Of a stretch of DNA of 64,000 nt, positions 36,582-46,064 are shown in pieces. How positions within the stretch are numbered: position 1 is the first letter of the stretch; the number at the start of each line of letters is the position of its first letter. This DNA is from Devosia sp. A16 (GTDB lineage: Bacteria > Pseudomonadota > Alphaproteobacteria > Rhizobiales > Devosiaceae): positions 4,751,501-4,815,500 of the forward strand of contig NZ_CP012945.1 of the NCBI RefSeq assembly GCF_001402915.1, given 5' to 3'. Under the pieces are notes generated by a model. That model saw only the letters and a list, made by a program, of their open reading frames with translations, searched no databases and had not been told where the DNA came from. A program made the translations under genes and the position numbers.

Positions 36582-36658
36582 GTCATCCCAGCGAAAGCTG
36601 GGAACCAATTCTCCCACGAGCTGGCCGTGAGTTGCATCCCAGCTTTCGCTGGGATGAC
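36582..36658. repeat. Palindromic intergenic repeat, copy 5
   Basis: The arms GTCATCCCAGCGAAAGCTGG and its mirror ending GGGATGAC are separated by about 27 bases; total 77 bases. It lies between tyrS and the universal stress protein gene, 141 bases after tyrS. Its arms are nearly identical to those of the interrupted copy at 9939. Confidence 0.93.
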
Positions 36659-36704
36659 AGCCGGTGGGTGAGGTAAGTTTGGGTGCCCTTACAACATCCA
36701 GGCC

Positions 36705-37154
36705 TCAGCGCGTCACCAGCACCGGGATGGTGGTGTGCGCCAGCACGTTGTTGGTCTGGCTGCCGAGCAGCAGACGGCCGAGCCCGCGGCGACCGTGCGA
36801 CCCCATGACGATCAGGTCTGCGCCCACCGAGTTGGCGGTCGAGATGATGCCGTCCGCCGGGAAGCTGTCGTTGACGTAGACCGTCTTGGCCGTGACTCCG
36901 GCTGCAACCGCCGCCTTCTCGGCCTTGCCAAGCAGCTCCCTGGCCCCCGTTTCCTGCGCCTCGATCAGTTCCGGGATCGGATCGAACGCCGTGCCGGCGA
37001 CCGTTGCATAGCCGCCCCCGAGCACCGCAGTGGGCTCCGTCACCGTGACGATGGTCACGGCCGAGCCGAGCGCCTTGGCGAGACCGAGTGCATGGTCCAG
37101 CGCGCGCGACGCGAGTTCCGAACCATCAGTTGCGACCAGAATATGTGCGTACAT
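36705..37154 (-). CDS. Universal stress protein (UspA family)
   Basis: I start at ATG 37154 (MYAHILVATDGSELASRALD), with GGAGGT nine bases before it. The 149-residue product has the single-domain Usp fold with the ATP-binding pattern GSHGRRGLGRLLLGSQTNNV near the C-terminus and IPVLVTR at the end. Many such proteins bind ATP and rise under stress; the role here is unknown. A longer frame upstream is not needed. Confidence 0.92.
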   Translation of the reverse strand: MYAHILVATDGSELASRALDHALGLAKALGSAVTIVTVTEPTAVLGGGYATVAGTAFDPIPELIEAQETGARELLGKAEKAAVAAGVTAKTVYVNDSFPADGIISTANSVGADLIVMGSHGRRGLGRLLLGSQTNNVLAHTTIPVLVTR

Positions 37155-37240
37155 TTCGCGTACCTCCAACCTGTCATGTGGAGATCGTAAGCCGTTGCGC
37201 CAACCCACACTTTGATGGAAATCAACGTTGATCCGCCGCC

Positions 37241-40200
37241 TCACTCGACGCGCGGAATCTCCTTGGCGCGGTACTCGAACATTCGCCGGAACGCCCCCGG
37301 CACCAGTGCCGACATCGGGTTGATCTTGAAGTCGGGCTTGTCGAGCGGACCACGCACCGCAAACGTGACGCCGAACAGCCCCTCGCCATCGCGGCCGGCG
37401 AGCGGTCCGAGCAGCTTCGAGAACGCGTTATTGAGCCCGAACAGCGGCACATAGGTGCCGGTCAGGTCGTACTGCCGCTTGTCGGTGTAGATGAAGCCGC
37501 GCGCCGTGCCGCCCACCGTGGAGCCGGCCAGAACCGCATCGGTGATCTCCACCCGGTCGCTGCGCCGCACGAACTCGGCCTCGGCGCTCTTGAACTCCAG
37601 CTTGTTGGAGCGGGCGATCATCTGCCGGGACTCCGAGTGATTGCCGAGAATCTGCGCCACGTTGCCTTCGTTGACGAAGGCGAAGTTGCGCAGCGAGAAC
37701 TGCCCGACATCGATCTTCTGGTCCTTGATCGTCTCGACCACGAGACTGCCCGCTCCGCCCTCGACATTGGGATAGACGTTCATCAGCCGCAGCAGCGTGC
37801 CCAGGTCGTTGAACGCGACGGACATGACCTTGCCGTCCGGCGTCGGGTTGGTGGTGACCGATACGCTGCGGCTGCCGCCCAGATTGGCCTGCAGGTTCAC
37901 GCGCTGCAGATCCGCCCCGCGCAGCACCAGGTCGAGGTTCACGTTGAACGCGGTGGTCTTGTAGAAGCCCAGCGCCCGCTTCAACTCGAGGTCGACGGCA
38001 ATGGTCTGGTTGTTGACAGCCGTGGCCTGCGGCCCCCCGGTCGAATCGCCCGACAGGCTGAAGAAGCGTTGCAGCATCGGCTTGAGATCGAGCTGGTCGC
38101 CGCGCAGCCGCACCTGGTAACCGTTGCGGATCGGCGTCAGCGAGATCTGCGCCTCGTCGCCCGGGCTCAGCGCGAACGAGGTGAACTCGGCCGACTGCAA
38201 GCCCTCCTTGAGGTCGAAATCGAGGCTGCCCTCGAGCTTGACGTCGCCGAAGCCGAGATCGAGGTCATTGATGGTGACGGCGTCGCCGTCGAGCTTGACC
38301 TGCGCCGCCAGCGCTCCTTTGACGCCTGGCGCCTTGCTGATGCCGAGGTCCTTGACGCTGAGGCGCGCGTCCTTGAGGTCGGCAGCCAGCTGGATGCTGC
38401 CGTCGCTGAGCGGTTTGGCGGAAATCGTCAGCGGTCCATCGAGGAATGCCGACGTGTCCACTCCGAACGTCTTGAACGCGCCGGAATCCACTTTCGCCGT
38501 CAACACCACGTCAGGCTTTTTGGGATCGAGCGTCCCCATCGCGGAGATCGTCGCCGGCACGCCGTCGAACTCGGTCGTGCCGCTGACATTGAAGCCCGCC
38601 TGGGTAACCCGGAACTGCAGTTGTCCCTTGTCGACCGAATGCCCCTCGATCGGCGCTGAGGTCGCCAGGTCCTGCAGCGTGCCGTTGATCACATAGTCCA
38701 TGGTCCGCGGCTGGTTGGTCTTCTTGTCCGTGACGATGGTCGCCACCAGCCCGAGCGATACCTGGCCTTTCATGGCATCGAGGTTTTTCGGCAGCGCCAG
38801 TTGTTTCAACGCATCCGGCTGGTTCTTCTTGACCCAGTCGATCAGGGCCGGAATGCCGCCCGACAGGTCGCCGGAGATCTCGTACACCGCCTCGGTGTCG
38901 CTGTTCGAGCCGATGATGAAACCGGCATTGGCGATCGAGATGTTGCCCTGGGGCGTAGGAATCGTCGCCCCGTCTCCCGAGATCTGGATGTCGCTGTCCT
39001 TGAGGCTGAGCCTCATGTCGCCTTCGATGGTGATCGGATCCATCGTGTCGAGCGCCTTGATCTTAACGCCGACGCCGACGATGTCGATCGACATCGCGTT
39101 CTTGGGCATCGGCTTGTTCTCCCCGGGCTCACCGAGCGAACCGATCGGGAAGTCGTAGCGCATGGTGGATTTCTTGATGCGCCCGCCCACCACGTTCTTG
39201 ACGAACCAGTCGCGCGAATCCTTGGCGAGGAACGCCGGCCACAGCCGCTTGAGATCATCGGCCGACAGGCCGTCGCCGGCGATGTTCATCTCGAAGCCAG
39301 TGCCGCGGCGCACCATGTCGATGCGCCCCGTCGACACCAGCTGGCTGCCGTCGGCCTTCCTGGCCTCGAACTGATCGATGCCCGTGGCGCCATAGAGCGG
39401 CGCCGACCAGCCCTGGAAGTTCACCTCGGTGAACGGCGCCTCCGGCGTCCCCGCTTCGTCGGCGATGGCGACGTCGCGCGCCGCGACCTTGATGCCGACG
39501 ATGGGCCCGTAGAGCGGATCGAGCCCGAGCTTGAACACGCCGCTGACATAGCCGGTGCTGCCGGCAACGCTGACCTGCATCTCGCCCATGGTGAACTGAC
39601 CGATGGCGGGGTCCCACACCACCTCGGCGATCGAGGTGGCGATCGGGAAATACTGGCCGTTGACCCGCACATCCATGCCGGTGAGGTCGATGTGGAACAG
39701 CCCATCAGTGATCTTCTGCACGTCGGTAAAGCCGACATCGATCGAGACCGACGCCGTGCCTACCACGGCGATCGCCGTCTCCTGCTCGCCCACGAAAGGC
39801 GCAAAAGCTCCCGGGTCGAGGTTGGTGATCGAGGCCTTGAGCCGGGCGCCGCCGTCATCGGTCTCGACCCATTCGAGAATGCCGTTCATCACCGATCCGC
39901 CGATCCCGGCGGAGAAGTTGCCCGAGGCCGACTTGCCGTCGGCATTGGGCGCGATATCGATGTTGATCTCGGTGAAGTGCCTGAGCACGCCATAGAGCGC
40001 ATCGTTCATGTCGAGCGCGCCGCGCTTGACCACCAGCCGGGAGAAGTTGCCGAGCTTGGCCTGCTGCACGATGCCGGCGATGCCCTTGGCCGCGGCCTCG
40101 AGATTGTAGACCAGCCAATCGTTGTCGGATCGGATGCCCAGGTTGGCGTCGGGCACCTGCCCTTTCACATCGACGCCGCCGGCGGAGAGGTTGACTTCGG

Positions 40201-40705
40201 GGAACTGATCCTGCCCCTCGATGACCCGCACCGTTCGCCCACCGTCCGGCTCGTCCACATATTCGAACTTGGCGAGTCGCGGCCCGAACAGATCCTGGTT
40301 CACCTGCAGGTGCGGGCCGACGATCGTGACGGTGGCGCCCGGTTGCCCCACCAGGGCCCTCAGCGGCGAAAACCCGACCTCCAGCGCATCGACGCTGACC
40401 GTGCCGCCGGTTTTCACGTCGGTGAACGTCACCGGCTTGAACTGAATCACCGGCCAGACGAACCCCTCGAGCGCCAGCGCCATGTCGCCCAGCTCGAGCT
40501 TGCTGCCCGGGGGCATTGAACTCAGTACCAGGTTGCGCACCTGCGAGCTGACGAACGGCAGCGGAATCGGCGTGACCAGCAACACCGCATACATAATGAC
40601 GAGCACAATGACGGGCGCGGCGACTGCCGCCGCTGCGATCCTACCCAGGATGCGCCATGCCGAGCGCTTGCGGAGCTGGGAGCCAGGGGCTGGAGTAGGT
40701 TTCAC
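37241..40705 (-). CDS. Very long AsmA/YhdP-type protein (DUF3971)
   Basis: The 1154-residue product has one N-terminal membrane segment (about residues 22-50, AAAAVAAPVIVLVIMYAVLL) and then a long periplasmic region of repeating beta strands. The C-terminal third has the YhdP/AsmA-like pattern, e.g. VNLQANLGGSRSVSVTTNPT, FNDLGTLLRLMNVYPNVEGG and LLGPLAGRDGEGLFGVTFAV. These proteins are thought to move phospholipids between membranes. It opposes the peroxiredoxin gene across a 150-base region. It is one gene without interruption. Confidence 0.9.
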   Translation of the reverse strand: MKPTPAPGSQLRKRSAWRILGRIAAAAVAAPVIVLVIMYAVLLVTPIPLPFVSSQVRNLVLSSMPPGSKLELGDMALALEGFVWPVIQFKPVTFTDVKTGGTVSVDALEVGFSPLRALVGQPGATVTIVGPHLQVNQDLFGPRLAKFEYVDEPDGGRTVRVIEGQDQFPEVNLSAGGVDVKGQVPDANLGIRSDNDWLVYNLEAAAKGIAGIVQQAKLGNFSRLVVKRGALDMNDALYGVLRHFTEINIDIAPNADGKSASGNFSAGIGGSVMNGILEWVETDDGGARLKASITNLDPGAFAPFVGEQETAIAVVGTASVSIDVGFTDVQKITDGLFHIDLTGMDVRVNGQYFPIATSIAEVVWDPAIGQFTMGEMQVSVAGSTGYVSGVFKLGLDPLYGPIVGIKVAARDVAIADEAGTPEAPFTEVNFQGWSAPLYGATGIDQFEARKADGSQLVSTGRIDMVRRGTGFEMNIAGDGLSADDLKRLWPAFLAKDSRDWFVKNVVGGRIKKSTMRYDFPIGSLGEPGENKPMPKNAMSIDIVGVGVKIKALDTMDPITIEGDMRLSLKDSDIQISGDGATIPTPQGNISIANAGFIIGSNSDTEAVYEISGDLSGGIPALIDWVKKNQPDALKQLALPKNLDAMKGQVSLGLVATIVTDKKTNQPRTMDYVINGTLQDLATSAPIEGHSVDKGQLQFRVTQAGFNVSGTTEFDGVPATISAMGTLDPKKPDVVLTAKVDSGAFKTFGVDTSAFLDGPLTISAKPLSDGSIQLAADLKDARLSVKDLGISKAPGVKGALAAQVKLDGDAVTINDLDLGFGDVKLEGSLDFDLKEGLQSAEFTSFALSPGDEAQISLTPIRNGYQVRLRGDQLDLKPMLQRFFSLSGDSTGGPQATAVNNQTIAVDLELKRALGFYKTTAFNVNLDLVLRGADLQRVNLQANLGGSRSVSVTTNPTPDGKVMSVAFNDLGTLLRLMNVYPNVEGGAGSLVVETIKDQKIDVGQFSLRNFAFVNEGNVAQILGNHSESRQMIARSNKLEFKSAEAEFVRRSDRVEITDAVLAGSTVGGTARGFIYTDKRQYDLTGTYVPLFGLNNAFSKLLGPLAGRDGEGLFGVTFAVRGPLDKPDFKINPMSALVPGAFRRMFEYRAKEIPRVE

Positions 40706-40859
40706 TGTTTTCCGACTTGAGGCCGCTCGCTTTGCCGCCCTATCCTAGAATCAAACCGAGCAGCGGTTCACTGCCAGATGATACCGGCTGCAATATGGCA
40801 CTAACACCCACTGGATGCGCGGCATTTCCGGCGTTTTCCCATCTACCGAACCGGACGTC

Positions 40860-41375
40860 ATGACCCTTCCCGCTCCCGGCACCCCTGCCCCAGACTTCGA
40901 ACTTGTCACCGACAGCTACGAAAAGTTCCGCCTGTCGGATCATCTTGGCCATCCTGTGGTCCTCTACTTCTATCCGCAGGACGATACCGAAGGCTGCACG
41001 CTCGAGAACATCGAGTTCACCGACCAGATGCCCGAGTTCAAGAAGCTCGGTGCGGTGGTTGTGGGCATTTCGCCCGACACCGTCGAGAGGCACTGCTCCT
41101 TCCGCGACAAATACAATCTGGGGGTCATTCTTGCCGCCGATCCCGAGCGCAAGGCCATCGAGGCCTATGGCATCTGGCAGCTGAAAAAGCTCTGGGGCGT
41201 CGAGTATATGGGGGTCAAGCGCATCACCGTGCTGATCGGCCCCGATGGCAAGGTCGCCGAAGTCTTTCATGCCACCCGGATCAAGGGGCACGCCGAAAAG
41301 GTGCTCGCGGCGACTCGCGCGCTGCTCGCCAAAGCCGACCCCGCTCCCGCCAAGCCCCGGCGCGCCAAGGCGTGA
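40860..41375 (+). CDS. bcp: Thioredoxin-dependent peroxiredoxin (BCP type)
   Basis: I start at ATG 40860 (MTLPAPGTPAPDFELVTDSY). The 171-residue protein carries the peroxidatic Cys46 in DTEGCTLENIEF within the PxxDDTxGCT motif. The resolving cysteine of the E. coli type (five residues later) is absent; Cys79 in ERHCSFRDKY is another candidate. It reduces hydroperoxides. The C-terminal KPRRAKA is basic and low in complexity. Confidence 0.94.
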   Translation: MTLPAPGTPAPDFELVTDSYEKFRLSDHLGHPVVLYFYPQDDTEGCTLENIEFTDQMPEFKKLGAVVVGISPDTVERHCSFRDKYNLGVILAADPERKAIEAYGIWQLKKLWGVEYMGVKRITVLIGPDGKVAEVFHATRIKGHAEKVLAATRALLAKADPAPAKPRRAKA

Positions 41376-41435
41376 ACTTGGCCCGCGCCGCGGTTTTTCG
41401 CGTTTGTTAACCCTAACGGATCATGATCGGGGCCA

Positions 41436-42635
41436 GTGAAGTGGCGTCCCGGAGTTCTGGCGGTGCGTGCGAAATCGACCGGCATTCGGCCGGCCTCCAA
41501 GGTGTTCGGGGCGCCCCCGCCCAAGGCGATACGAGAGCCCGGCATCCGCCCCGGTCTGTTCTACTCCGCATTCGCCGCGCTCCTCGGCACCAATATCCTG
41601 ACCCTCGTCGGCTTCCTGATGGCCCCAGACATTGCCGCCCTGCTGAACGGGCAGAACGATGTGGTCGTCTCCGCCTACGAGGACCGCATCGCCCAGTTGC
41701 GCGTCGAAGTGGATCGCCTGCATTCCCGACAGTTCGCCCAGGCCGGCGACATCAACCTGCAGCTGCAGGAGTTGAGCCAGCAGCAGGAAGTGCTGCTCGA
41801 GCAGCACCAATTGGTCAAACAGCTGGCAGCCAAGGCGGCCGAGCTTGGGATCGAAACCGCCGCCGCCGACTCGACCCGGGACGATGACGCGGCGCCGGTT
41901 GCCGATATCGCGCCGGTCGCCGCCACCGGCGACCTGGCTGAGGTCAGCGCCTCGATGACCCGAATGATGGACGAGAGCCGCATGGCGCTTGCCGCGCTGT
42001 CCGTCTCCGCCACCGAATCGACCGACACCATCCTCGACGTGCTCGACGGTCTCGGCATCAAACCGAGCATGCCCGACGGACTGACCGATGCCGTTGGCGG
42101 GCCCTATCAGCCACCGGTCGAGGGCAGCGACGGCAGCGGCATCGTCGACGATGCCAACGACGTCTACCTCGCGCTGGCGCGCTTCAAGGCGGCGCGCGGC
42201 GCGATTGACCTCGCCCCCATCCACAAGCCGATGGATTCGCTGAGCCGCATCAGCTCGACTTTCGGCAACCGCAAGGACCCGTTCACCGGCGGACGGGCCT
42301 TCCATGCCGGCCTCGATTTCCCGGCGCCCAAAGGCACCACGGTGCTGAGCGCGGGCTATGGCAAGGTGACTTTCGTGGGTGAGAAATCCGGCTACGGCAA
42401 CCTGGTCGAGATCACCCACCTCACCGGCCTCGTCACCCGCTACGGCCACCTCAGCGCCGTCCTCGTCAAGCAGGGACAGGTGGTCAATACCGGCACGCCA
42501 ATCGCCAAGGTTGGCTCCACCGGGCGCTCCACCGGGCCGCACCTGCATTTCGAGGTGCGCCGCAAGGACGTCGCGGTCGACCCCGGCAAGTATCTGGCAG
42601 CCGGCAAGCGCCTGGCCCGCTTCCTCGGCGCCTAG
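41436..42635 (+). CDS. M23 family metallopeptidase with coiled coil (399 aa)
   Basis: The start is a GTG at 41436. A membrane segment lies near residues 43-65 (FAALLGTNILTLVGFLMAP). A coiled coil follows (about 80-135, DINLQLQELSQQQEVLLEQH), then a disordered acidic stretch, and a LytM domain at 250-395. Zinc ligands are in HAGLDF and GRSTGPHLHFEV; FGNRKDPFTGG and YGNLVEITH also fit. It likely cuts peptidoglycan crosslinks or activates an amidase at division. Together the layout (N-in membrane anchor, periplasmic coiled coil, C-terminal peptidase) is that of EnvC/MepM-like proteins. Confidence 0.92.
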   Translation: MKWRPGVLAVRAKSTGIRPASKVFGAPPPKAIREPGIRPGLFYSAFAALLGTNILTLVGFLMAPDIAALLNGQNDVVVSAYEDRIAQLRVEVDRLHSRQFAQAGDINLQLQELSQQQEVLLEQHQLVKQLAAKAAELGIETAAADSTRDDDAAPVADIAPVAATGDLAEVSASMTRMMDESRMALAALSVSATESTDTILDVLDGLGIKPSMPDGLTDAVGGPYQPPVEGSDGSGIVDDANDVYLALARFKAARGAIDLAPIHKPMDSLSRISSTFGNRKDPFTGGRAFHAGLDFPAPKGTTVLSAGYGKVTFVGEKSGYGNLVEITHLTGLVTRYGHLSAVLVKQGQVVNTGTPIAKVGSTGRSTGPHLHFEVRRKDVAVDPGKYLAAGKRLARFLGA

Positions 42636-42740
42636 TCGAGTGCACCGCCGCAACGCCCCCGGCAAATCAGCCATGCATTCGCGCAAGATCAGTTGGTTGC
42701 TCTGGTTTTTCGGCGGGGACGGGTTTAGGTTCCCGCCACA

Positions 42741-45700
42741 ATGCTGATGACCTCAGACATTCCGACAATGCTGCGGCTGCACCGGGCGATGTTTCTCGCC
42801 CGCGAGATCGACCGCGTAGAACAAGACCTGGTCAAGCAGGGGCTTGCGCATTTCCATGTTTCCGGCGCCGGCCACGAGTCGACCGCTCTGATCGCCGACT
42901 ATCTCGGCGAGCAGGACTGGCTGCACCTGCACTATCGCGACAAGGCGCTGCTCTTGGCGCGCGGCTTGCCACTGGTCGAATTCTTCCGCAGCCTGCTTGC
43001 TACCGGCCCCTCGCACTCTGCCGGCAGGCAGATGAGCGCTCATTATTCTGCCCGTGAGCTGAATGTCGCATCGATGGTCGGCCCGGTCGGCAACAACGCG
43101 CTGCATGCCGTCGGCAATGCCCAGGCGGTGAAGTTCCACCCCGATTCTCCGGTGGTGATCTGCTGCGTCGGCGATGGCACCACCCAGCAGGGCGAGTTCC
43201 TCGAGGCGGTCGGCGAAGCCGTTCGCACCGGCGCGCCGGTGATCTTCGTCATCCAGAACAACAACTGGGCGATCTCCACCAAGACCCCTGGGCAGACCTT
43301 CTTCGACCTGCCGACCGGCCCGGCTGACAGCTTCCTCGGCCTGCCCATCCGTCGCGTCGACGGTGTCGACCTCGCAGCAACCCGTGCCGCCTTCGAGGCG
43401 GCCGTGACCCAGACCCGCGCCACTCGCGGCCCGTCGTTGCTGCTGATGGAGCTGGAACGGCTGTCGGACCACACCAATGCCGACGACCAGGCGCTCTACC
43501 GTACCGCCGATGAGCTGAAGTCCGGCAGGAGCCGCGATCCGCTGGAAGCCATCCGCCAGTCGCTGCGCGAGTCGCAGATGGGCGACCAGGCGCTCGCCCA
43601 GCTCGAAACCAGCCTCATCGCCGAGGTGGCAGCTGCCGCCGTCGAGGCGCGCGGCGAAGCCGTGCCCCAGACCGCCGGCGAGGCCAAGGCCCCCTACTCG
43701 GCCGAGTTCGCCCACGCCAGGGAGTATCGCGGCGACGCCAAGGCGCCGAACCTGACCATGCGCGAAGCGCTCAACCGGGTGCTGCGCGACCAGTTGCAGG
43801 CCAACCGCCAAGTGCAGCTGCTCGGCCAGGATATCGAGGATCCCAAGGGCGACGTGTTCGGCGTCACCAAGGGCCTGTCGACGGCCTTCCCCGGCCGGGT
43901 CCGTAACGCACCGCTATCGGAGTCGACCATCGTCGGCACCTCGATCGGCCGCGCGCTGACCGGTCAGCGGCCGGTGGCCTTCATCCAGTTCGCCGACTTC
44001 CTGCCGCTCGGCTTCAACCAGATCATTTCCGAGCTCGGCTCGATGTACTGGCGCACCGACGGCAGCTGGCAGGCGCCGGTGATCCTGATGGTCAGCTGCG
44101 GCGGCTACAAGGCCGGCCTCGGCCCGTTCCACGCCCAGACGCTCGAATCGATCCTGGCGCACGTGCCGGGCATCGACGTGGTGATGCCCTCGAGCGCCGG
44201 CGACGCTGCCGGCCTGCTCAATGCTGCCTTCGAGAGCAAGCGGCCGACGGTGTTTCTCTACCCCAAGAGCGCCCTCAACCTTTCCGACCGGCGCACCTCG
44301 GACGATACGGCGAAGCAGTTCGTGGTCCCCGGCAGGGCGCGCACGGTGCGCCAGGGGAACGACCTGACGCTGGTGACCTGGGGCAACCCGCTCACCCAGT
44401 CGCTGCTCGCCGCCGAGACGCTGTCCGGCGCCGGAGCCGAGCTCGAGGTCATCGACCTCCGCTCCATCTCCCCCTGGGACGAAGACGCGGTCCTGCGCTC
44501 CGTGCGCCGCACCCGGCGCCTGCTGGTCGTGCACGAGGACAACCACACTGCCGGCTTTGGCGCCGAGGTCATGGCGACGGTGATGGAGAAGGCCGGCATC
44601 CCGGTCAGCGCCAGGCGCGTCACTCGCGACGACATCCACGTGCCGTTCCAGTTCGAGCGCCAGATCGACGCCCTGCCTTCCTATCGCCGGATCATGGAGG
44701 CGGCCGCCGCGCTACTCGAGTTCGATCTCGAATGGGAGGCGCCCAAGGCCGATGCCGGCCCGGCCGCGATCACCGCCATCGGCTCCGGTCCGGCCGACGA
44801 CGAAGTCGAGGTCGTCGAGCTGCTGGTGAAGCCGGGGGACATGATCAAGACCGGCGACCTGGTCGCTGTGGTCGAGGCGACGAAGGCGGCGGTAGACGTC
44901 CAGGCTACGGTCACCGGCAAGGTGCTGTCGATCCCGGTCGAGCCGCGGCAAAAAATCGCCGTCGGCGCACCGCTGATGTTCGTCGAGGCCGATGCTAGGG
45001 TGGCCCGCCAGCAGGCCACCGTGACTGCCGAACGGATCGACAAGGCCATCCTGAAGCGCCGCGGTGCGCCGCAGCCGGCGCCCGTCACCATCGGGCGCGC
45101 CGAGGTGCCGGTCGGTGTCGCCGGCATTGCCGGGGTGACCGGCGGGCGCAAGGTGCACAACGCCGACCTCAAGGGCAACTGGCAGACCCGCGACGCCGGC
45201 GACATCGTCAAGCTTACCGGCATCGAGAGCCGGCGCTGGGTGCAGCCGGGCGAGACGGTGTTCTCGCTCGCCGTATCGGCCACCCAGAAATTGCTCTATG
45301 AGCAGCGGCTCGACATCAACGACATCGACCTGGTAATTGCCGCCACCGGCACGCCCGACGTCATCACTCCGTCGCTCGCCTGCCGCGTGGCCGACGCGGT
45401 CAGCACGGCCGGGCGGGCCAGCCTGCCCGCCTACGACATCAATGCCGCCTGCTCCGGCTACCTCTACGCCCTGGCCCAGGCGCGCGACTACGTCACCAAC
45501 AACCCCGAGGCTCGGGTATTGGTGGTGACCTCGGAAGTGCTCTCGCCGCTGCTCGACCAGAACGACTTCAACACCGCGGTGCTGTTCGCGGACGCGGCCA
45601 CCGCATCGCTCGTCCAGGGCCTCGGCCACGACCAGCCGACGCTGTTCACCTTTGCCCAGCCGACCATCGCCGGGGCGCCGGAATCGGGCGAGTTGCTGAG

Positions 45701-46064
45701 CGTGCCGCGCGCCGGCGAAGGCTATATCAAGATGAACGGTCGCGAGGTATTCGCCGACGCGGTTCGCGCCATGTCGGCAACGCTCACCTCTGCCTGTGCC
45801 GCCGAAGGCATCAGCATGGACGATATCGACCTGATGGTGCCGCACCAGGCCAACCAGCGCATCATCGACGCCATTGCACGCCGCTCGGGACGCCCGGCCC
45901 ACTCGATCATCCGCAACCTCGGCAATACCAGTTCCTCGACCATACCGCTGGCGCTGATCGATGCCCTGCCGACCACCAAGCCGGGCGACCGGCTCGGCCT
46001 CGTGGCCTTTGGCGGCGGCATCACCTATGCGGCGGCGATCGCAACGGTGGGACCGGGACGTTAG
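42741..46064 (+). CDS. Four-domain fusion: 2-oxoacid dehydrogenase E1-alpha, E1-beta, lipoyl domain, ketoacyl-ACP synthase III
   Basis: The 1107-residue protein opens with an E1-alpha region (about 1-320) with the thiamine-diphosphate motif GDGTTQQGEFLEAVGEA at 144 and NNW around 174. An E1-beta region follows (about 335-665) with LTMREALNRVLRDQLQANRQ, LSESTIVGTSIGRALTGQRP and HEDNHTAGFGAEV. A lipoyl-like domain lies at about 685-750, with the acceptor Lys715 in VVEATKAAVD. A FabH-like synthase fills about 785-1107 with Cys904 (DINAACSGYLYA), His1035 (PHQANQR) and Asn1062 (GNTSSSTIPLAL). No E2 acyltransferase core is present. I infer that a 2-oxoacid is decarboxylated, moved to lipoate and condensed with malonyl-ACP. 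The frame is unbroken. Confidence 0.93.
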   Translation: MLMTSDIPTMLRLHRAMFLAREIDRVEQDLVKQGLAHFHVSGAGHESTALIADYLGEQDWLHLHYRDKALLLARGLPLVEFFRSLLATGPSHSAGRQMSAHYSARELNVASMVGPVGNNALHAVGNAQAVKFHPDSPVVICCVGDGTTQQGEFLEAVGEAVRTGAPVIFVIQNNNWAISTKTPGQTFFDLPTGPADSFLGLPIRRVDGVDLAATRAAFEAAVTQTRATRGPSLLLMELERLSDHTNADDQALYRTADELKSGRSRDPLEAIRQSLRESQMGDQALAQLETSLIAEVAAAAVEARGEAVPQTAGEAKAPYSAEFAHAREYRGDAKAPNLTMREALNRVLRDQLQANRQVQLLGQDIEDPKGDVFGVTKGLSTAFPGRVRNAPLSESTIVGTSIGRALTGQRPVAFIQFADFLPLGFNQIISELGSMYWRTDGSWQAPVILMVSCGGYKAGLGPFHAQTLESILAHVPGIDVVMPSSAGDAAGLLNAAFESKRPTVFLYPKSALNLSDRRTSDDTAKQFVVPGRARTVRQGNDLTLVTWGNPLTQSLLAAETLSGAGAELEVIDLRSISPWDEDAVLRSVRRTRRLLVVHEDNHTAGFGAEVMATVMEKAGIPVSARRVTRDDIHVPFQFERQIDALPSYRRIMEAAAALLEFDLEWEAPKADAGPAAITAIGSGPADDEVEVVELLVKPGDMIKTGDLVAVVEATKAAVDVQATVTGKVLSIPVEPRQKIAVGAPLMFVEADARVARQQATVTAERIDKAILKRRGAPQPAPVTIGRAEVPVGVAGIAGVTGGRKVHNADLKGNWQTRDAGDIVKLTGIESRRWVQPGETVFSLAVSATQKLLYEQRLDINDIDLVIAATGTPDVITPSLACRVADAVSTAGRASLPAYDINAACSGYLYALAQARDYVTNNPEARVLVVTSEVLSPLLDQNDFNTAVLFADAATASLVQGLGHDQPTLFTFAQPTIAGAPESGELLSVPRAGEGYIKMNGREVFADAVRAMSATLTSACAAEGISMDDIDLMVPHQANQRIIDAIARRSGRPAHSIIRNLGNTSSSTIPLALIDALPTTKPGDRLGLVAFGGGITYAAAIATVGPGR

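Noticed and set aside
38801-40519. A 572-codon frame antisense to the AsmA-like gene
   Set aside because: Its composition (very rich in R, H, D, G, V) is that of a shadow of a high-GC gene, and it starts and ends without ribosome sites.
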